A stretch of DNA of 64,000 nt, from contig JAJFZO010000256.1 of NCBI GenBank assembly GCA_021397835.1, positions 1,126,001 through 1,190,000 of the forward strand, in the 5' to 3' direction. Origin of the DNA: Moringa oleifera. Its lineage: Eukaryota; Streptophyta; Magnoliopsida; Brassicales; Moringaceae. A program made the position numbers and the translations under genes. Under the pieces are notes generated by a model. That model saw nothing but the letters and a program-made list of their open reading frames with translations, had not been told where the DNA came from and searched no databases. Positions 1 through 11,264 of this stretch are shown here, one piece after another. Within the stretch, counting starts at the first letter, position 1; every line of letters starts with the position of its first letter.

Positions 1-10
1 CAATTTGCTG

Positions 11-336
11 TCAACGTTTTTGGTGTGAAAAAGGACATAATCTATTGTCTTTAGCTTGGTGGGCCGTCTTGGTTGAATCATTGGTGGACAGAGACAATTG
101 ATCTATCTCTCTGGTTGGTCCACCTGTATGGCTGCCCAAAATTGTCTTTGAGTTTGTTGGCTTAGATATTTTAAATCCTCCATTTTTGATTCTGCTATAT
201 CTGCCAGATGGGTCTGATGAGGTGGCAGCAGAAGATTGAAGCTCACCCAAATCCTGAGAAAGAGAGTAAAAGGCATCAAATGGGTCCAATGGATAAGAAA
301 TGAACGCTGCCTGAAGTGATCTTCACCATTGCAGGT
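11..336 (-). CDS. possible terminal coding exon, unrecognised
   Basis: An open frame on the minus strand runs from a plausible acceptor (CACTTCAG near 320) to a stop at 11. It reads DPFDAFYSLSQDLGEL and continues as a Ser/Thr/Asn-rich tail. The composition is polar and looks protein-like, but I do not recognise the family and found no convincing upstream exon between 340 and 1478. It may be the last exon of a gene, a pseudo-exon, or chance. Its position beside the PPR gene means it could belong to whatever lies next in the conserved block. Low certainty. Confidence 0.25.
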
Positions 337-339
337 GAC

Positions 340-1478
340 CTGAGGCTTATTTGCAGTGCCCATCTTACGAGAAATCTTGCACGTTCAACCTTTCCTGTTT
401 ACTGTAATTTCCACCCCAAGAACATGCTTCTACCAGTAGAAGACAATTCAATCAAGAAAGACAGATCAGCCTTATCAGTAAACTATCCTCTCACTAAAAG
501 CTCGTGTTTAATGCAGAGTTCTGTGGATGTAAAATATTCTCAATCTAAGAGGATTAGCAAAGAAAAACAAAGAGGAAGATTCCAGGAAGTAGGCAGATGG
601 CCTTTGATTGCCTGAATGGTCCACAAAAGATGACTATCAATAGGCTTTGGCTTTGCAGCCGTAAAGGCTTATGGAGCCTACCATGTGCATTTACAAGCTG
701 TAGGACAAAGCCTTGATGATTAACCATAATATGAAGTGACAACTTTAATCTAAAGGGTTAGTAATTAAAATGTATTTCTAAATGAAATTTAACCACAAAA
801 AATCTCTAAGATGATTGGAAAATATTTACATGATCAAATGAAAATGATGAGAAATTACATGCTCAGGACAATACAGACTTGTAAGATAAGGAAGATCAAA
901 AATCAATTCACGGAATCATATAGATTATGATTAGCAATTGCTTCACAATTTTCACAAGGACACTATTGGATTATCCCAGCATATAAACATTTATGCTTGT
1001 ACAAGTATCAATGATGGTTAGTTCAGATCAATGAATGCCTCAACCACTGTCTTAATGGGCTTGGGATTTTCCGACAAAGCCAAGCCTGTACCTAATGAGA
1101 CTGGCAGAAGGACTTACTGAAGTTTAGATAATGCAGCAAGCCTCAATATCAATGGAGAAATGCATTTCATAAAACAATAATTAAATACCCAAAATATGAA
1201 GAGAAACTGAACACGAGAATCAATATGAGAAACCCCTTCTGCTATTTTTATTGAATAAACAATTGGGTATAACAAATGACAGGAGAGGAAGCAATATCTT
1301 CCATGGGGTCAACTATGCAAGTCTTTTGTGAAAAATCTAACAAGTGTATCATTTTGGAGATCCAGACTTTGTAGAATCTTATCACAACAACCTTTTGCCA
1401 GAATTAAAACAAAGAAGAATTGAAATACTCCACGGCCTTTCCAAAAAGAAGCTGGCAAATAGTGAAAACGACAAACTT
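340..1478. other. non-coding flank between left-edge ORF and PPR gene
   Basis: Only short open frames in moderately AT-rich sequence. The part nearest 1478 probably includes the 3' UTR of the minus-strand PPR gene. No RNA gene or repeat was recognised. Confidence 0.4.
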
Positions 1479-3275
1479 CTACCTTTCAAAATCAAGTGAT
1501 GAAGTCTCTTCTTCCATCACAACTGCTAACTGTTTCAAAACTGAGTGTATTTCTTCTGTAAGAGGATGCAACCTATCCGATACAGTGAAAGCATGCACCT
1601 TATTTTCAATGTCTATCCAACTAATAGCTCGCTCTTTCTTCACGTGTCTCTTATTCATAAGCTGTCTCACCTTTTCAACCAATTCCCACCTCCCAAGTGC
1701 AGCATAAATACTTGATAGTAATACATATGCTGCAGAGGATTGAGGCTCCATTGCAATTACATGTTCAGCTGCTTTTCTTCCTAGCTCTATATTACCATGA
1801 ATTCTACAAACACCAAGTAAGGCATTCCAAACTCGATCATCAGGTTTAAAAGGCATCTTTTCAATCTGGTCTATCAACTCATTGAAACAACCAGCTCGAC
1901 CCAAGAGATCAATTAAGCAAGCATAATGTTCTTGATCAGGAACAATGGCGTGATGACAAGTCATAGACTTGAAATACCTAAGCCCCTCCTGCACGAGACC
2001 GGAATGGCTGCATGCATTGAGAATGACAACCATTGTGATCCTATCTGGTTTCACTCCGGAATTAACCATGTCATCAAACATCTGCATTGCCTTTTCACCA
2101 GATCCATGCTGTGCTAAGGCAGAAATCATTGTGTTCCAGAGAACAGGATCTTGCTTATTACCCATAAGATCAAAAACCTGCTTACCATCTCCTAGACTTC
2201 CACATTTAGAATACATGTCAATAAGAGAACCCACAACTATTGTATTGGGTCTAAAGTTAGTTCGCATCAAGTAGGCATGTATCTGTTTGCCATGCTTTAA
2301 TGAAGCTATGGAGGCACAAGCACAAAGGCAGCTACTAAAAGTGAATTGATCAGGTCTGAAGTGTAAAACCATCAATTTAGTGAACAATTCAAGTGCCTTC
2401 TGCTCTGGACCATTTCTAGCATATCCAGCTATAAGTGCCGTCCAAGAAACAGGATTCTTCTCAGGCATCTCCTCAAATAACTCATTAGCTGACTGCATGT
2501 CACCCCATTTGGCATACCCTGAAACCAATGTAGTCCAAGCAAGGACATCCCTCACTGGCATCTCATCAAACAACCTCCTGGCAACATTCATCTCAAAACA
2601 CTTTGCATAAGCATCAACAAGTGTACTTGAAAGCACCACATTGGACAAAAATCCAGCAACTAAGACCTGCCCATGAACCTGCCTAGTAGGCTTCAACTTT
2701 TTCATCTTTACACAAACTGTCAAAACACCTGCAAAACTGAACTCGTTGTACCCAATTGCTGATCTCCTCAGCTCCCTGTAAAACCTCAAAGCCTCATCGG
2801 GATGCCCACTCTGCGCATACCCGATTACCATGGTATTCCAAGACACAACATCCTTCTCCGGCATTTGATCAAACAAAGCTCTAGCACGTGCTACCATACC
2901 TAATTTAACATACCCAGATAGCATATTGTTCCAAGAATACAAGTTCCTCGTAGACATTTTATCAAACACCTTACGGGCCTCCAAATCTTTGCCACAGCTG
3001 AAGTACATACCGATCAAATGATTGCACAAAAATGTCCCCGGTCTTTTGCGTCGGGTTACCTTCAAATGAAGGTGAACCCATTTGCCTTCTTTTAGAGACT
3101 TGGATTCTGCACATTGCTTCAAGAGAATCGCTAGCGTTTTAGAATGTAAACGTACCCCCTTGCGGGCTAAGAGCTGGAGAGAAGAGATTGCTTGAGAGAG
3201 CTGGCCTTGGGAGGAGAGACTAAGAAGGGACTGAACGAGGCAACTGGGGCGTCGCGTAGGATTCCTGCAGGGCAT
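1479..3275 (-). CDS. PLS-class pentatricopeptide repeat protein (E-type), At2g21090-like
   Basis: Intronless 598-residue protein made of tandem PPR motifs. Diagnostic repeats include SWNNMLSGYVKLGM, DVVSWNTMVIGYAQSGHPDEA and NPVSWTALIAGYARNGPEQKA. The C-terminal E/E+ region begins near VWNALLGVCRIHGNIELG and ends soon after LHPLTEEIHSVLKQL, with no DYW deaminase domain. The N-terminus is basic and Ser/Leu-rich, as expected for an organelle targeting peptide. Proteins of this class bind single-stranded organellar RNA, usually for C-to-U editing or RNA processing, and E-only members recruit a deaminase from a partner. The RNA target cannot be read from the sequence. From memory the Arabidopsis homologue At2g21090 has nearly the same length. 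The ATG at 3275 is followed directly by the targeting-like segment, and no stop interrupts the frame. Confidence 0.93.
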   Translation of the reverse strand: MPCRNPTRRPSCLVQSLLSLSSQGQLSQAISSLQLLARKGVRLHSKTLAILLKQCAESKSLKEGKWVHLHLKVTRRKRPGTFLCNHLIGMYFSCGKDLEARKVFDKMSTRNLYSWNNMLSGYVKLGMVARARALFDQMPEKDVVSWNTMVIGYAQSGHPDEALRFYRELRRSAIGYNEFSFAGVLTVCVKMKKLKPTRQVHGQVLVAGFLSNVVLSSTLVDAYAKCFEMNVARRLFDEMPVRDVLAWTTLVSGYAKWGDMQSANELFEEMPEKNPVSWTALIAGYARNGPEQKALELFTKLMVLHFRPDQFTFSSCLCACASIASLKHGKQIHAYLMRTNFRPNTIVVGSLIDMYSKCGSLGDGKQVFDLMGNKQDPVLWNTMISALAQHGSGEKAMQMFDDMVNSGVKPDRITMVVILNACSHSGLVQEGLRYFKSMTCHHAIVPDQEHYACLIDLLGRAGCFNELIDQIEKMPFKPDDRVWNALLGVCRIHGNIELGRKAAEHVIAMEPQSSAAYVLLSSIYAALGRWELVEKVRQLMNKRHVKKERAISWIDIENKVHAFTVSDRLHPLTEEIHSVLKQLAVVMEEETSSLDFER

Positions 3276-3379
3276 TGGAGAGAGAAACCACCATGTGAGG
3301 GGTTCCGCAAAAAAGTGAAAGGGACTACTTTTCTTGTTCTTCTCGTACTTGTGTCGCTTCTCTTCATCTAGGTTGGGTA

Positions 3380-6300
3380 TGCGGCGGTGGTGGATAAAAG
3401 AACGCGACGGTGATTAGCACCGGTGAGTATCGCCGGCTGTGATGGATCGAAAGCATTGGGGTTTGTCCACCCATGGATCACTGATACCAGTGTTTCAGAT
3501 ATCATCCTACATGACCAGCAAGATTTACCATTTCAGTTCAGTAAAGAAAAGTGTACTTCTGATACAACCCAATTCATAACTTAAAACCTAATTTTCAACA
3601 ATCTGTTTCGAGAATACAATAAGAACTTGTTACAGCAATAATTCTTCCAAATTGATTATTCATAAAATATTTCCATTTTGTTTGTCAATTTTTTTTTATT
3701 AATGTTGAATAAGATTTACCAATCAAAATATTTAATTTAAAAGACCAATTTAAATAAATTTGATATTTGAATTAAATTGTTTGTATAAATCATCTGATAA
3801 CATATGCATATATGGGCTAATACCTTTATTATAATATGAAATTTTTTATGATTTAAAATGATTTTAGTGTAAATATTTGGATAAAACATTAGATAATAGA
3901 TCAAATTTATTTTGTATCATTTATTGTAAATTAAAAATAAATAATTTAAAACATTAATTTAAAATAAAAGTTATATAAAATTTTAATATTTATCTCATTT
4001 TTTAATTAAATTTTTGTGTTTAAAAAATATTAAATTCAAACTTGATCTATCAATTCAGCTTAAATTAGATTTTAATTCAAATAACTATAAAATTTTTTAT
4101 TGTTAAAATACTTCAAAAATAATTTTAATAAATTTGTCACTTCATTTTGAATTTATTTTTAAATTTGAATATTTTTTATATAAAATCTATTTTTTATAAT
4201 TTTTTTAAATTTCGATGGTATAAATTTAAAAATCTATTTTAGTACTTAAAATTTTTTTGAAATATTTTATAACTGTAGGTCAAATATTTTTCACATTTTT
4301 AAAAAATTTCAAGTTAAAATTGGTTAGATAAAATTTAAATTTTTATTTTTATAAAATTTAAATTAATTTAAAATATGAGAGTTTGATTGATAATATAAGA
4401 TAAATATTAAATTTTATTAAACTTTTAATGATTAATTTATTAAATAAAAAATTATTACTATGTTTATGCACCTTATTATTTGTTTTTCTTTCAAATGTTA
4501 TTTTCACGACTGGATAATGATTAATAAATCACAAAATTATGTTTTACTATAATTTAAAGTATATTATTTATTATGCGTTAGTTCTAATAATCATTTTTAA
4601 ACAAACGGAATGTCGATTAATTTAATATTATCAATGATCATTTAGTAAATTATAGAACATATCGGAATAATTAAGTTTGACCATTCAACTATTTTCAAAC
4701 GGAATTAAGAGATCCTCTGTTGATGAGCAGGCGTGGAGCTTTTACCAAAGTATTAAAAGGTTATTTTAATAATTTAATATATTAATATAAAAAAATCAAA
4801 TGATAAAATTTTAATTATTAATTTTATTAAATTATAATATGTCATCATTTTACTAATCTTTAGCACCAAATAAATCCACTATAATCATGAGCTATACATC
4901 AAATGACTAACCAAGCTTAGTTTTTTTTTTAATGGTTCTTATTTTTAAAAGTTTAATTTGTAAATGAGGCTCATATTTTAGAAAATTCATCTCTTCGGGA
5001 TAAAGTCACTTTTTTTTTAATCGAATTGATTCTATTTGATGTAATTTTTTAATTAGTATATATATTAGTTATTAAAAAATAATTATTTTTAAAAAAACTT
5101 TCTATAAAAAAGATGATGTAAAAAAACATCAATAAATCTTTTTTGACTCTACATCAAAAAAATATTTTATAATAATTTATAATAATTAAAAATTTTAATT
5201 ACATCAAAATTTATTTGTATTTTTTTAAAAAAATTTAATTATTAGCTGCAAAGCTCTGACACTTTTTTGACGATTTTAGTTAATAACTTAGCAAACAAAC
5301 TGTATAAATACAGACATAGATGTGCTCTATAAACACTAATCTCCCTATAAATTGGTGTTAGATGGTCCTTGAGATATATACATTAGGACCCTTTTAAGCC
5401 CATTAACCCAAATAGCCTTTTTAAACTTGTAAATAAATCAAAGTACATGAGGGTAATTAAATTTGCATTTTGAGTAAGATTTGGTAGACAAATTAGAGCC
5501 AATCAAGGAGATTTTTGTCCCCCGTGACACAAACAAAAGCCGAGCCGAGTTTAATCGGACTTCGTTAATGTAGAGGCATATAATAAGTATTTTTCTCGAT
5601 CTACATATCTCGTTTAAGAAAATTCATATTTTCCTACTAACTTTGCCCGTGTTCGTATCTTGTATATCTTGACTTCAATATTATCTACTACCATAGGTTA
5701 CTTTTCTCCAAATGATTGACTTAAGTTAAGACTCGTGTAACATGCTTATAGATTTCATAATCTGTTTAGTTTAATAATGTTATAAAATTGAAGGAGAGTA
5801 AGCATAACAATTAATAAATTAAATGTAATAAATTTATAATTTATTGAATCGATTGTGTACATAAACTATTTTAATTTCAATTTTATTATTGTAAAAAATA
5901 TTTTATAAATTTAAAATTATTTAAATTTAAGATTTTGATTCAAATTAAAGTATAAATTTTATTAAAATTATTTAAAAATATTTAGATAATAAAAATAATT
6001 TTTATTTTTATTTCACAGTGAAGTTAAAATTTAAGTTAAATTGAATGGAAAATTTAAATATATAATTAATTCAAGGGTTTATGTTGAAAAAAAAAGTTTA
6101 ATTTATGATTTTTAATATTTATCTAAAAATATGTTAAAAAACATTATCTTTTTTTTTTGTATAAATCTACTTTTTAAAAATAGATTAATTAAAATCATAA
6201 CTCTTTGTTTATATAAAACAAGTGAAATAGCTATTTATAATCAACAATGAAGATTAAATAGTACCAAAATAACTTTATCTTTGAAGATAACTATGAAAGA

Positions 6301-6780
6301 TAATCATTATCTTCAAGATAATTATTAATATTTAAAATAAATAAAAATAAAATAAAACAAGTATTTATAATTTTATCTCAATGGATAAAATAAATATCTT
6401 CAACATTGATGTTACATCTAATTTAAAATTTATAAAATAAGTTTTTTAATTAAAAAATTATCAAATTTTACATTTTAAAATTGAGAAATCCTATTAATGG
6501 ATAAAAGACGTATCTTTTTTGGGTGCTAATTAACAACAAAGAAACTTCTTAATAACTTACTTATCTGTTGGCCGAATCCAATAGATATTAATTTTACATT
6601 TATTTTGAGATAAAATTTTATGAATAATTTTAGGATAATGCCTGACCGGACGTTTTCTCTTCGTTTTGCACAACAAAAACGTTTTTCGTCCCCACTACCT
6701 TCATTTCAGCTGATTAGAATAACTATGGACTATGAAGAAGATGATAACCGTTCTCTGTTGATCATCAATCGTACAAAACG
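3380..6780. other. AT-rich intergenic spacer
   Basis: About 3.4 kb of very AT-rich DNA (runs of TTTAAAATTT type, poly-T and poly-A tracts) between the divergently transcribed PPR and TOC132-type genes. No gene, terminal inverted repeat or LTR was recognised. The open frame at 6620-6835 looks like chance within the promoter region. Confidence 0.5.
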
Positions 6781-6786
6781 AACGGC

Positions 6787-6898
6787 CCACGTCCGCCCAT
6801 ATTGGGCATATCACGTGACATGTCGAAGAGCCTAATGTCACGTGACGTGTTCCATAAAACAGGTGACCTTCCCCTCATCCTTGTGTCCACGTCAGCAT
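6787..6898 (+). promoter_or_regulatory. ACGT-core / G-box cluster upstream of the TOC132-type gene
   Basis: Two perfect G-boxes (CACGTG) occur at 6812-6817 and 6839-6844. Both sit inside longer palindromes, TCACGTGA and GTCACGTGAC, whose centres are 27 bp apart. Further ACGT cores occur in CCCACGTCC (near 6788), TGACGTGT (near 6845) and CCACGTCAGC (near 6888). The cluster is roughly 200-300 bp upstream of the CT-rich leader at 7130-7200. ACGT cores are the known binding sites of plant bZIP and bHLH factors, including light- and ABA-responsive ones. A role here is inference. Confidence 0.5.
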
Positions 6899-7059
6899 GA
6901 ATTGGCGTCTTTCACGATAATACCGATAAATCATCTTCAACCGTCCGATGGAAACCCCTGGGGGGATTTTGACCGTCAATTGCCTGTTATCCCCTTTGAT
7001 TGAATCTACTGGTGAAGCCAAAGCGGAAGTGGTAGCTATGAAGACACACTAGGAAAGCA

Positions 7060-7212
7060 CAAGAAAGAAGATCTTCTCGTTTTACTTCGATTCACACTGA
7101 CTCTTTTATCTTTCTCTATCTGAGTATCTTTCACTCTCTTTCTAAAAGCGGCTCCCTCTCTTTCTCTTTCTGTCTCTCTCTCTCTTTCCCTCTCTGTCAT
7201 CCGCATAACCAG
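7060..7212 (+). other. 5' UTR exon of the TOC132-type gene with CT-rich leader
   Basis: A long TCTCTCTTTC-type pyrimidine stretch (about 7130-7200) is followed by CCAG|GTAAGC, a strong splice donor at 7212/7213. The matching acceptor is probably CTAG at 7527 (or GAAG at 7537), just before the ATG at 7552. The leader is therefore split by an intron of about 315 bp. The exact transcription start is not visible. Confidence 0.6.
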
Positions 7213-7551
7213 GTAAGCTTTCTATGGTGGTTTTTTACTATATATTTATGGCATGTCTCTTTCAGCTTTGCCTCTTTTGTGGGGAAAAGTACCTAATAAT
7301 GACATAAAAGCAATCTGAAGATTGGTTATATGTATAAAATTTTGTATGAATTCTTGCAAAGTAGGAAGATCTGTTGTTTTATTGGCAGATAGTTTTCTGC
7401 TAGGGTTTTGTTTTGATTTGCTGAATATGGGTTTGTTCTTGAGTATGATGATTTTCATTATTATTTATTGATATATTGAACTGTTTGTTAAAGGGGGTTT
7501 CCTTCTTCGTTCTTCTAATGAATCTAGGGTTTTGAAGCAACGTACTTCATA

Positions 7552-10500
7552 ATGGAAAATGGAAATGATGTTGTTGGTGAGTCGTATGTAGGAGAGAAGA
7601 AATCTGTAGAGGGTAGAATTCCTGAGGAGAAGATGGAGGAGAGGGTGCTGGCTGGGTTTGATGAATCTAAGGAGATGGAAGAGGACGTTTTTGAGGAGGC
7701 AATTGGTACCCAAGAACATTTGCAGGAAAAGGGAACAAAATCTGAACTGGGGAATGATGGTCTTGTGGTTGGCTCTTCAGCTTTGGTGGTGGATGATGAG
7801 AATCCTAAAGCACGAAATGAAACTGAGGATTTTGAAGAGGCAATTGGTGGTCCAGGTGAGGATGGGAATGCTGAGGAGGTAACAGTAGTTTCTGCTGATG
7901 AGAAGACAGAGAATTTGGTGCTTCAAGATGGTGCTAGTGGGGTTGTGTTGCCAGATAAGATTGATGAGGGAGGGACTGAAATAGAAGCTGACACTAATGA
8001 ATTGTATGTGGAAAAAGGGGTCCCTGAGATTGGTGTCCATGGGGACACTGAAGTTCTGAAGACTAGGGATGAGACTGATGTGAAGTCTGTTTTAATTGAG
8101 AAGGCTGAGAATGATGACTTTGTCAGTTCCCTTTTGGAGAGAACACCAGTGAACAAAAACCCAGACAGTGAAGATGGTGATGTCGTGGTGGGAAGTGATC
8201 TTGTATCCCATGTAGAAGTTGAATTGGATGGGGAAGTTTTGCTTGAAGATGGCAAAACTAAGAAATTGAATGAGGATACATTGGTTACTGAACATGGAGA
8301 TGTCAGTGGTGGGGAATCAGATGATGGTTCAAATGGCACTCATTCAGAGCCTCAAAGTGACAATGGAGAAGAGCTGAATAATGAACTGGCTAAAGTGGAT
8401 GCAAAGCATAAGGGCAAGGAATTTGGGCAATTGGAATGCGCTACAGTTAACCTTGATTCAGAGGATGTAGATGATAAGAGTAAGGAAGTGAGGGGAACAC
8501 TGGATGGCATAAATGTGGAACATCAGGTTAACCAGAGTAATGATGTTAGAGATCCTTCAGCTGAATCACAGACAACTGTAGATGAACTGACAGGGGCAAG
8601 AGGAACTGGAAGCTCAACTTCCTTGGAGAAGTCAACTGCTGAACAAAATGGGGAACTTCAGACTGTCACGATTGATTCAGAAGTGGGGAATTATGTCAGT
8701 TCTGGACCTGCTTCTGCTGGTGAAAAAGTAAATGAAGCTCATAACCATCGTGCTGTGGGAGAGGAACCTGAGAAGATAGAAGAAAAAGATCTGGAAAAGA
8801 AGCCAAGTACTCAAGTGAATAGGGAGAGTGAGAATATGCCTGCACCAGATTGTGCTTCTTCATCTGCAAAATCTGTGAATCCTGCTCCTCCTGCTCGTCC
8901 AGCTGGCCTAGGCCGAGCTGCGCCGCTATTGGAACCTGGACCACGGGTGGCGCAGCAGCCTCGTGTTAATGGAACTGTGTCTCATACACAAACTCAGCAA
9001 ATTGAAGAACCTGCTACCGGTGAGGCTGACGAGAATGATGAGACTCGTGAAAAGCTCCAGATGATTAGGGTGAAATTTTTGCGGCTCGCTCATAGACTTG
9101 GGCAGACACCCCATAATGTTGTTGTGGCCCAGGTTTTGTACAGACTTGGATTGGCTGAACAGTTGCGAGGGAGAAATGGTGGCCGTGTTGGTGCCTTCAG
9201 CTTTGACCGTGCTAGTGCCATGGCAGAGCAGCTTGAGGCAGCCGGGCAGGAACCTCTTGATTTCTCTTGTACAATTATGGTCCTCGGAAAAACTGGAGTT
9301 GGTAAAAGTGCAACCATCAATTCGATATTTGATGAAGTTAAGTTCAGTACTGATGCTTTTCAGATGGGGACGAAGAAGGTTCAGGATGTTGTGGGTACTG
9401 TACAAGGTATTAAGGTGCGGGTGATAGACACACCAGGTCTTCTACCATCCTGGTCTGAACAGCACCAGAACGAGAAGATCCTGCACTCAGTCAAGCGTTT
9501 CATCAAAAAAACACCTCCAGATATTGTGTTGTATCTGGATAGGTTGGACATGCAAAGCAGGGATTTTGGTGATATGCCCCTTTTGCGCACAATCACTGAA
9601 ATATTTGGACCATCAATATGGTTTAATGCAATAGTGGTTTTGACTCATGCAGCATCTGCTCCACCTGATGGGCCAAATGGCACTGCTTCTAGTTATGACA
9701 TGTTTGTTACGCAGCGTTCACATGTTGTCCAGCAAGCCATTCGTCAGGCAGCTGGGGATATGCGGCTCATGAACCCTGTTTCATTGGTGGAGAACCATTC
9801 TGCTTGTAGAACAAATAGGGCTGGCCAGAGAGTGCTGCCAAATGGTCAGGTTTGGAAGCCTCATTTGCTATTGCTCTCTTTTGCGTCTAAAATTCTTGCT
9901 GAAGCAAATGCACTTTTAAAATTACAAGATAGTCCACCTGGGAAACCTTTTGCTGCTCGATCAAGAGCGCCTCCTTTGCCATTCCTTCTCTCATCCCTTC
10001 TCCAATCAAGACCACAGGTTAAGCTTCCTGAGGAACAGTTTGGTGATGAGGATGATATGGATGAAGATCTGGATGAGTCCTCAGATTCTGATGATGAATC
10101 GGAATATGATCAATTGCCACCATTTAAACGTTTAACAAAGGCCCAGATGTCTAAGCTTACCAAAGCCCAGAAGAAGGAGTATCTTAATGAGTTGGAATAT
10201 AGGGAAAAACTTTTCATGAAGAAACAGTTGAAGGAAGAGAGAAAGAGGCAGAAGATGATGAAGAAAATGGCTGCTATGACTAAGGATTTGCCAAGTGACT
10301 ATGGTGAAAATGTAGAAGATGAAACTGGTGGAGCTGCATCTGTGCCAGTTCCCATGCCAGATTTGGCTCTACCTGCTTCTTTTGATTCTGACAATCCTAC
10401 TCACCGGTACCGTTATCTTGATTCCTCCAACCAGTGGCTTGTGAGGCCTGTTCTAGAGACTCATGGTTGGGACCATGATGTTGGTTATGAGGGCATAAAT

Positions 10501-11166
10501 GTTGAACGAGTTTTTGCAATTAAAGACAAAGTACCTGTATCATTTTCTGGCCAAGTTACAAAGGATAAGAAGGATGCTAATGTCCAAATGGAACTAGCCA
10601 GCTCTATAAAACATGGAGAAGGGAAAGCAACTTCACTAGGTTTTGATATGCAAACTGTTGGAAAGGACTTGGCTTACACTCTACGCAGTGAAATGAGACT
10701 TAGTAACTTCCGGAAAAATAAGGCAACAGCTGGTCTCTCAGTTACACTCTTGGGTGATGCATTATCAGCTGGTGTGAAAGTTGAGGACAAATTGATTGCT
10801 AACAAGCAGTTCAGGCTGGTTGTGACAGGTGGTGCAATGGCTGGGCGTGGAGATGTTGCCTATGGGGGCAGTTTGGAGGCTCAGTTGAGGGATAAAGATT
10901 ATCCTTTAGGGCGCTTTCTGTCAACTCTTGGCCTCTCTGTCATGGATTGGCATGGAGATCTTGCGATCGGGGGCAATATGCAGTCCCAGGTGCCCATTGG
11001 ACGGTCTATGAACTTGATTGCTCGCGCCAATCTAAATAACAGAGGGGCAGGACAAGTCAGTATTCGCTTAAATAGCTCAGAACACCTCCAGATAGCTTAC
11101 CTCGGCCTTCTTCCCCTATTGAGAAAGCTACTTGGTTATTCTCAACAAATGCAGTTTGGACAATGA
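7552..11166 (+). CDS. TOC132: Translocase of chloroplast Toc132/Toc120-type preprotein receptor GTPase
   Basis: Intronless 1204-residue protein with the three-part Toc159-family layout. Residues 1 to about 540 form a highly acidic Glu/Asp-rich A domain. The G domain carries the P-loop GKTGVGKS at 579-586, switch motif DTPG at 626-629 and THAAS from 698. The M domain, about residue 840 to the end, starts with an acidic run and the KRLTKAQMSKLTKAQKKEY segment and anchors the protein in the outer envelope. These receptors recognise transit peptides and deliver preproteins to Toc75. The G-domain lead-in (LRLAHRLGQTPHNVVVAQVL) and moderate A-domain length suggest the Toc132/120 subgroup, thought to favour non-photosynthetic preproteins, over Toc159. 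The symbol reflects this subgroup, and TOC120 is equally possible. The ATG follows a 5' UTR intron acceptor and begins the acidic domain directly. Confidence 0.95.
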   Translation: MENGNDVVGESYVGEKKSVEGRIPEEKMEERVLAGFDESKEMEEDVFEEAIGTQEHLQEKGTKSELGNDGLVVGSSALVVDDENPKARNETEDFEEAIGGPGEDGNAEEVTVVSADEKTENLVLQDGASGVVLPDKIDEGGTEIEADTNELYVEKGVPEIGVHGDTEVLKTRDETDVKSVLIEKAENDDFVSSLLERTPVNKNPDSEDGDVVVGSDLVSHVEVELDGEVLLEDGKTKKLNEDTLVTEHGDVSGGESDDGSNGTHSEPQSDNGEELNNELAKVDAKHKGKEFGQLECATVNLDSEDVDDKSKEVRGTLDGINVEHQVNQSNDVRDPSAESQTTVDELTGARGTGSSTSLEKSTAEQNGELQTVTIDSEVGNYVSSGPASAGEKVNEAHNHRAVGEEPEKIEEKDLEKKPSTQVNRESENMPAPDCASSSAKSVNPAPPARPAGLGRAAPLLEPGPRVAQQPRVNGTVSHTQTQQIEEPATGEADENDETREKLQMIRVKFLRLAHRLGQTPHNVVVAQVLYRLGLAEQLRGRNGGRVGAFSFDRASAMAEQLEAAGQEPLDFSCTIMVLGKTGVGKSATINSIFDEVKFSTDAFQMGTKKVQDVVGTVQGIKVRVIDTPGLLPSWSEQHQNEKILHSVKRFIKKTPPDIVLYLDRLDMQSRDFGDMPLLRTITEIFGPSIWFNAIVVLTHAASAPPDGPNGTASSYDMFVTQRSHVVQQAIRQAAGDMRLMNPVSLVENHSACRTNRAGQRVLPNGQVWKPHLLLLSFASKILAEANALLKLQDSPPGKPFAARSRAPPLPFLLSSLLQSRPQVKLPEEQFGDEDDMDEDLDESSDSDDESEYDQLPPFKRLTKAQMSKLTKAQKKEYLNELEYREKLFMKKQLKEERKRQKMMKKMAAMTKDLPSDYGENVEDETGGAASVPVPMPDLALPASFDSDNPTHRYRYLDSSNQWLVRPVLETHGWDHDVGYEGINVERVFAIKDKVPVSFSGQVTKDKKDANVQMELASSIKHGEGKATSLGFDMQTVGKDLAYTLRSEMRLSNFRKNKATAGLSVTLLGDALSAGVKVEDKLIANKQFRLVVTGGAMAGRGDVAYGGSLEAQLRDKDYPLGRFLSTLGLSVMDWHGDLAIGGNMQSQVPIGRSMNLIARANLNNRGAGQVSIRLNSSEHLQIAYLGLLPLLRKLLGYSQQMQFGQ

Positions 11167-11264
11167 TGGAAAGTATATTAGATATGTTGCAGCAGCCATG
11201 CGGTCATAGGATGCATCATTTAGAAAAGCCATCTCATAATGGTTGCCATCAAGAGTGAATGAAA

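Noticed and set aside
6620..6835. 71-codon + strand open frame upstream of the TOC132-type gene
   Set aside because: It overlaps the G-box promoter cluster and has no recognisable protein features.
7923..8339. 138-codon minus-strand frame inside the TOC132-type CDS
   Set aside because: It is the antisense shadow of the acidic A domain. Its Ser/Pro/Thr-rich composition follows from GAA/GAT-rich codons on the + strand.
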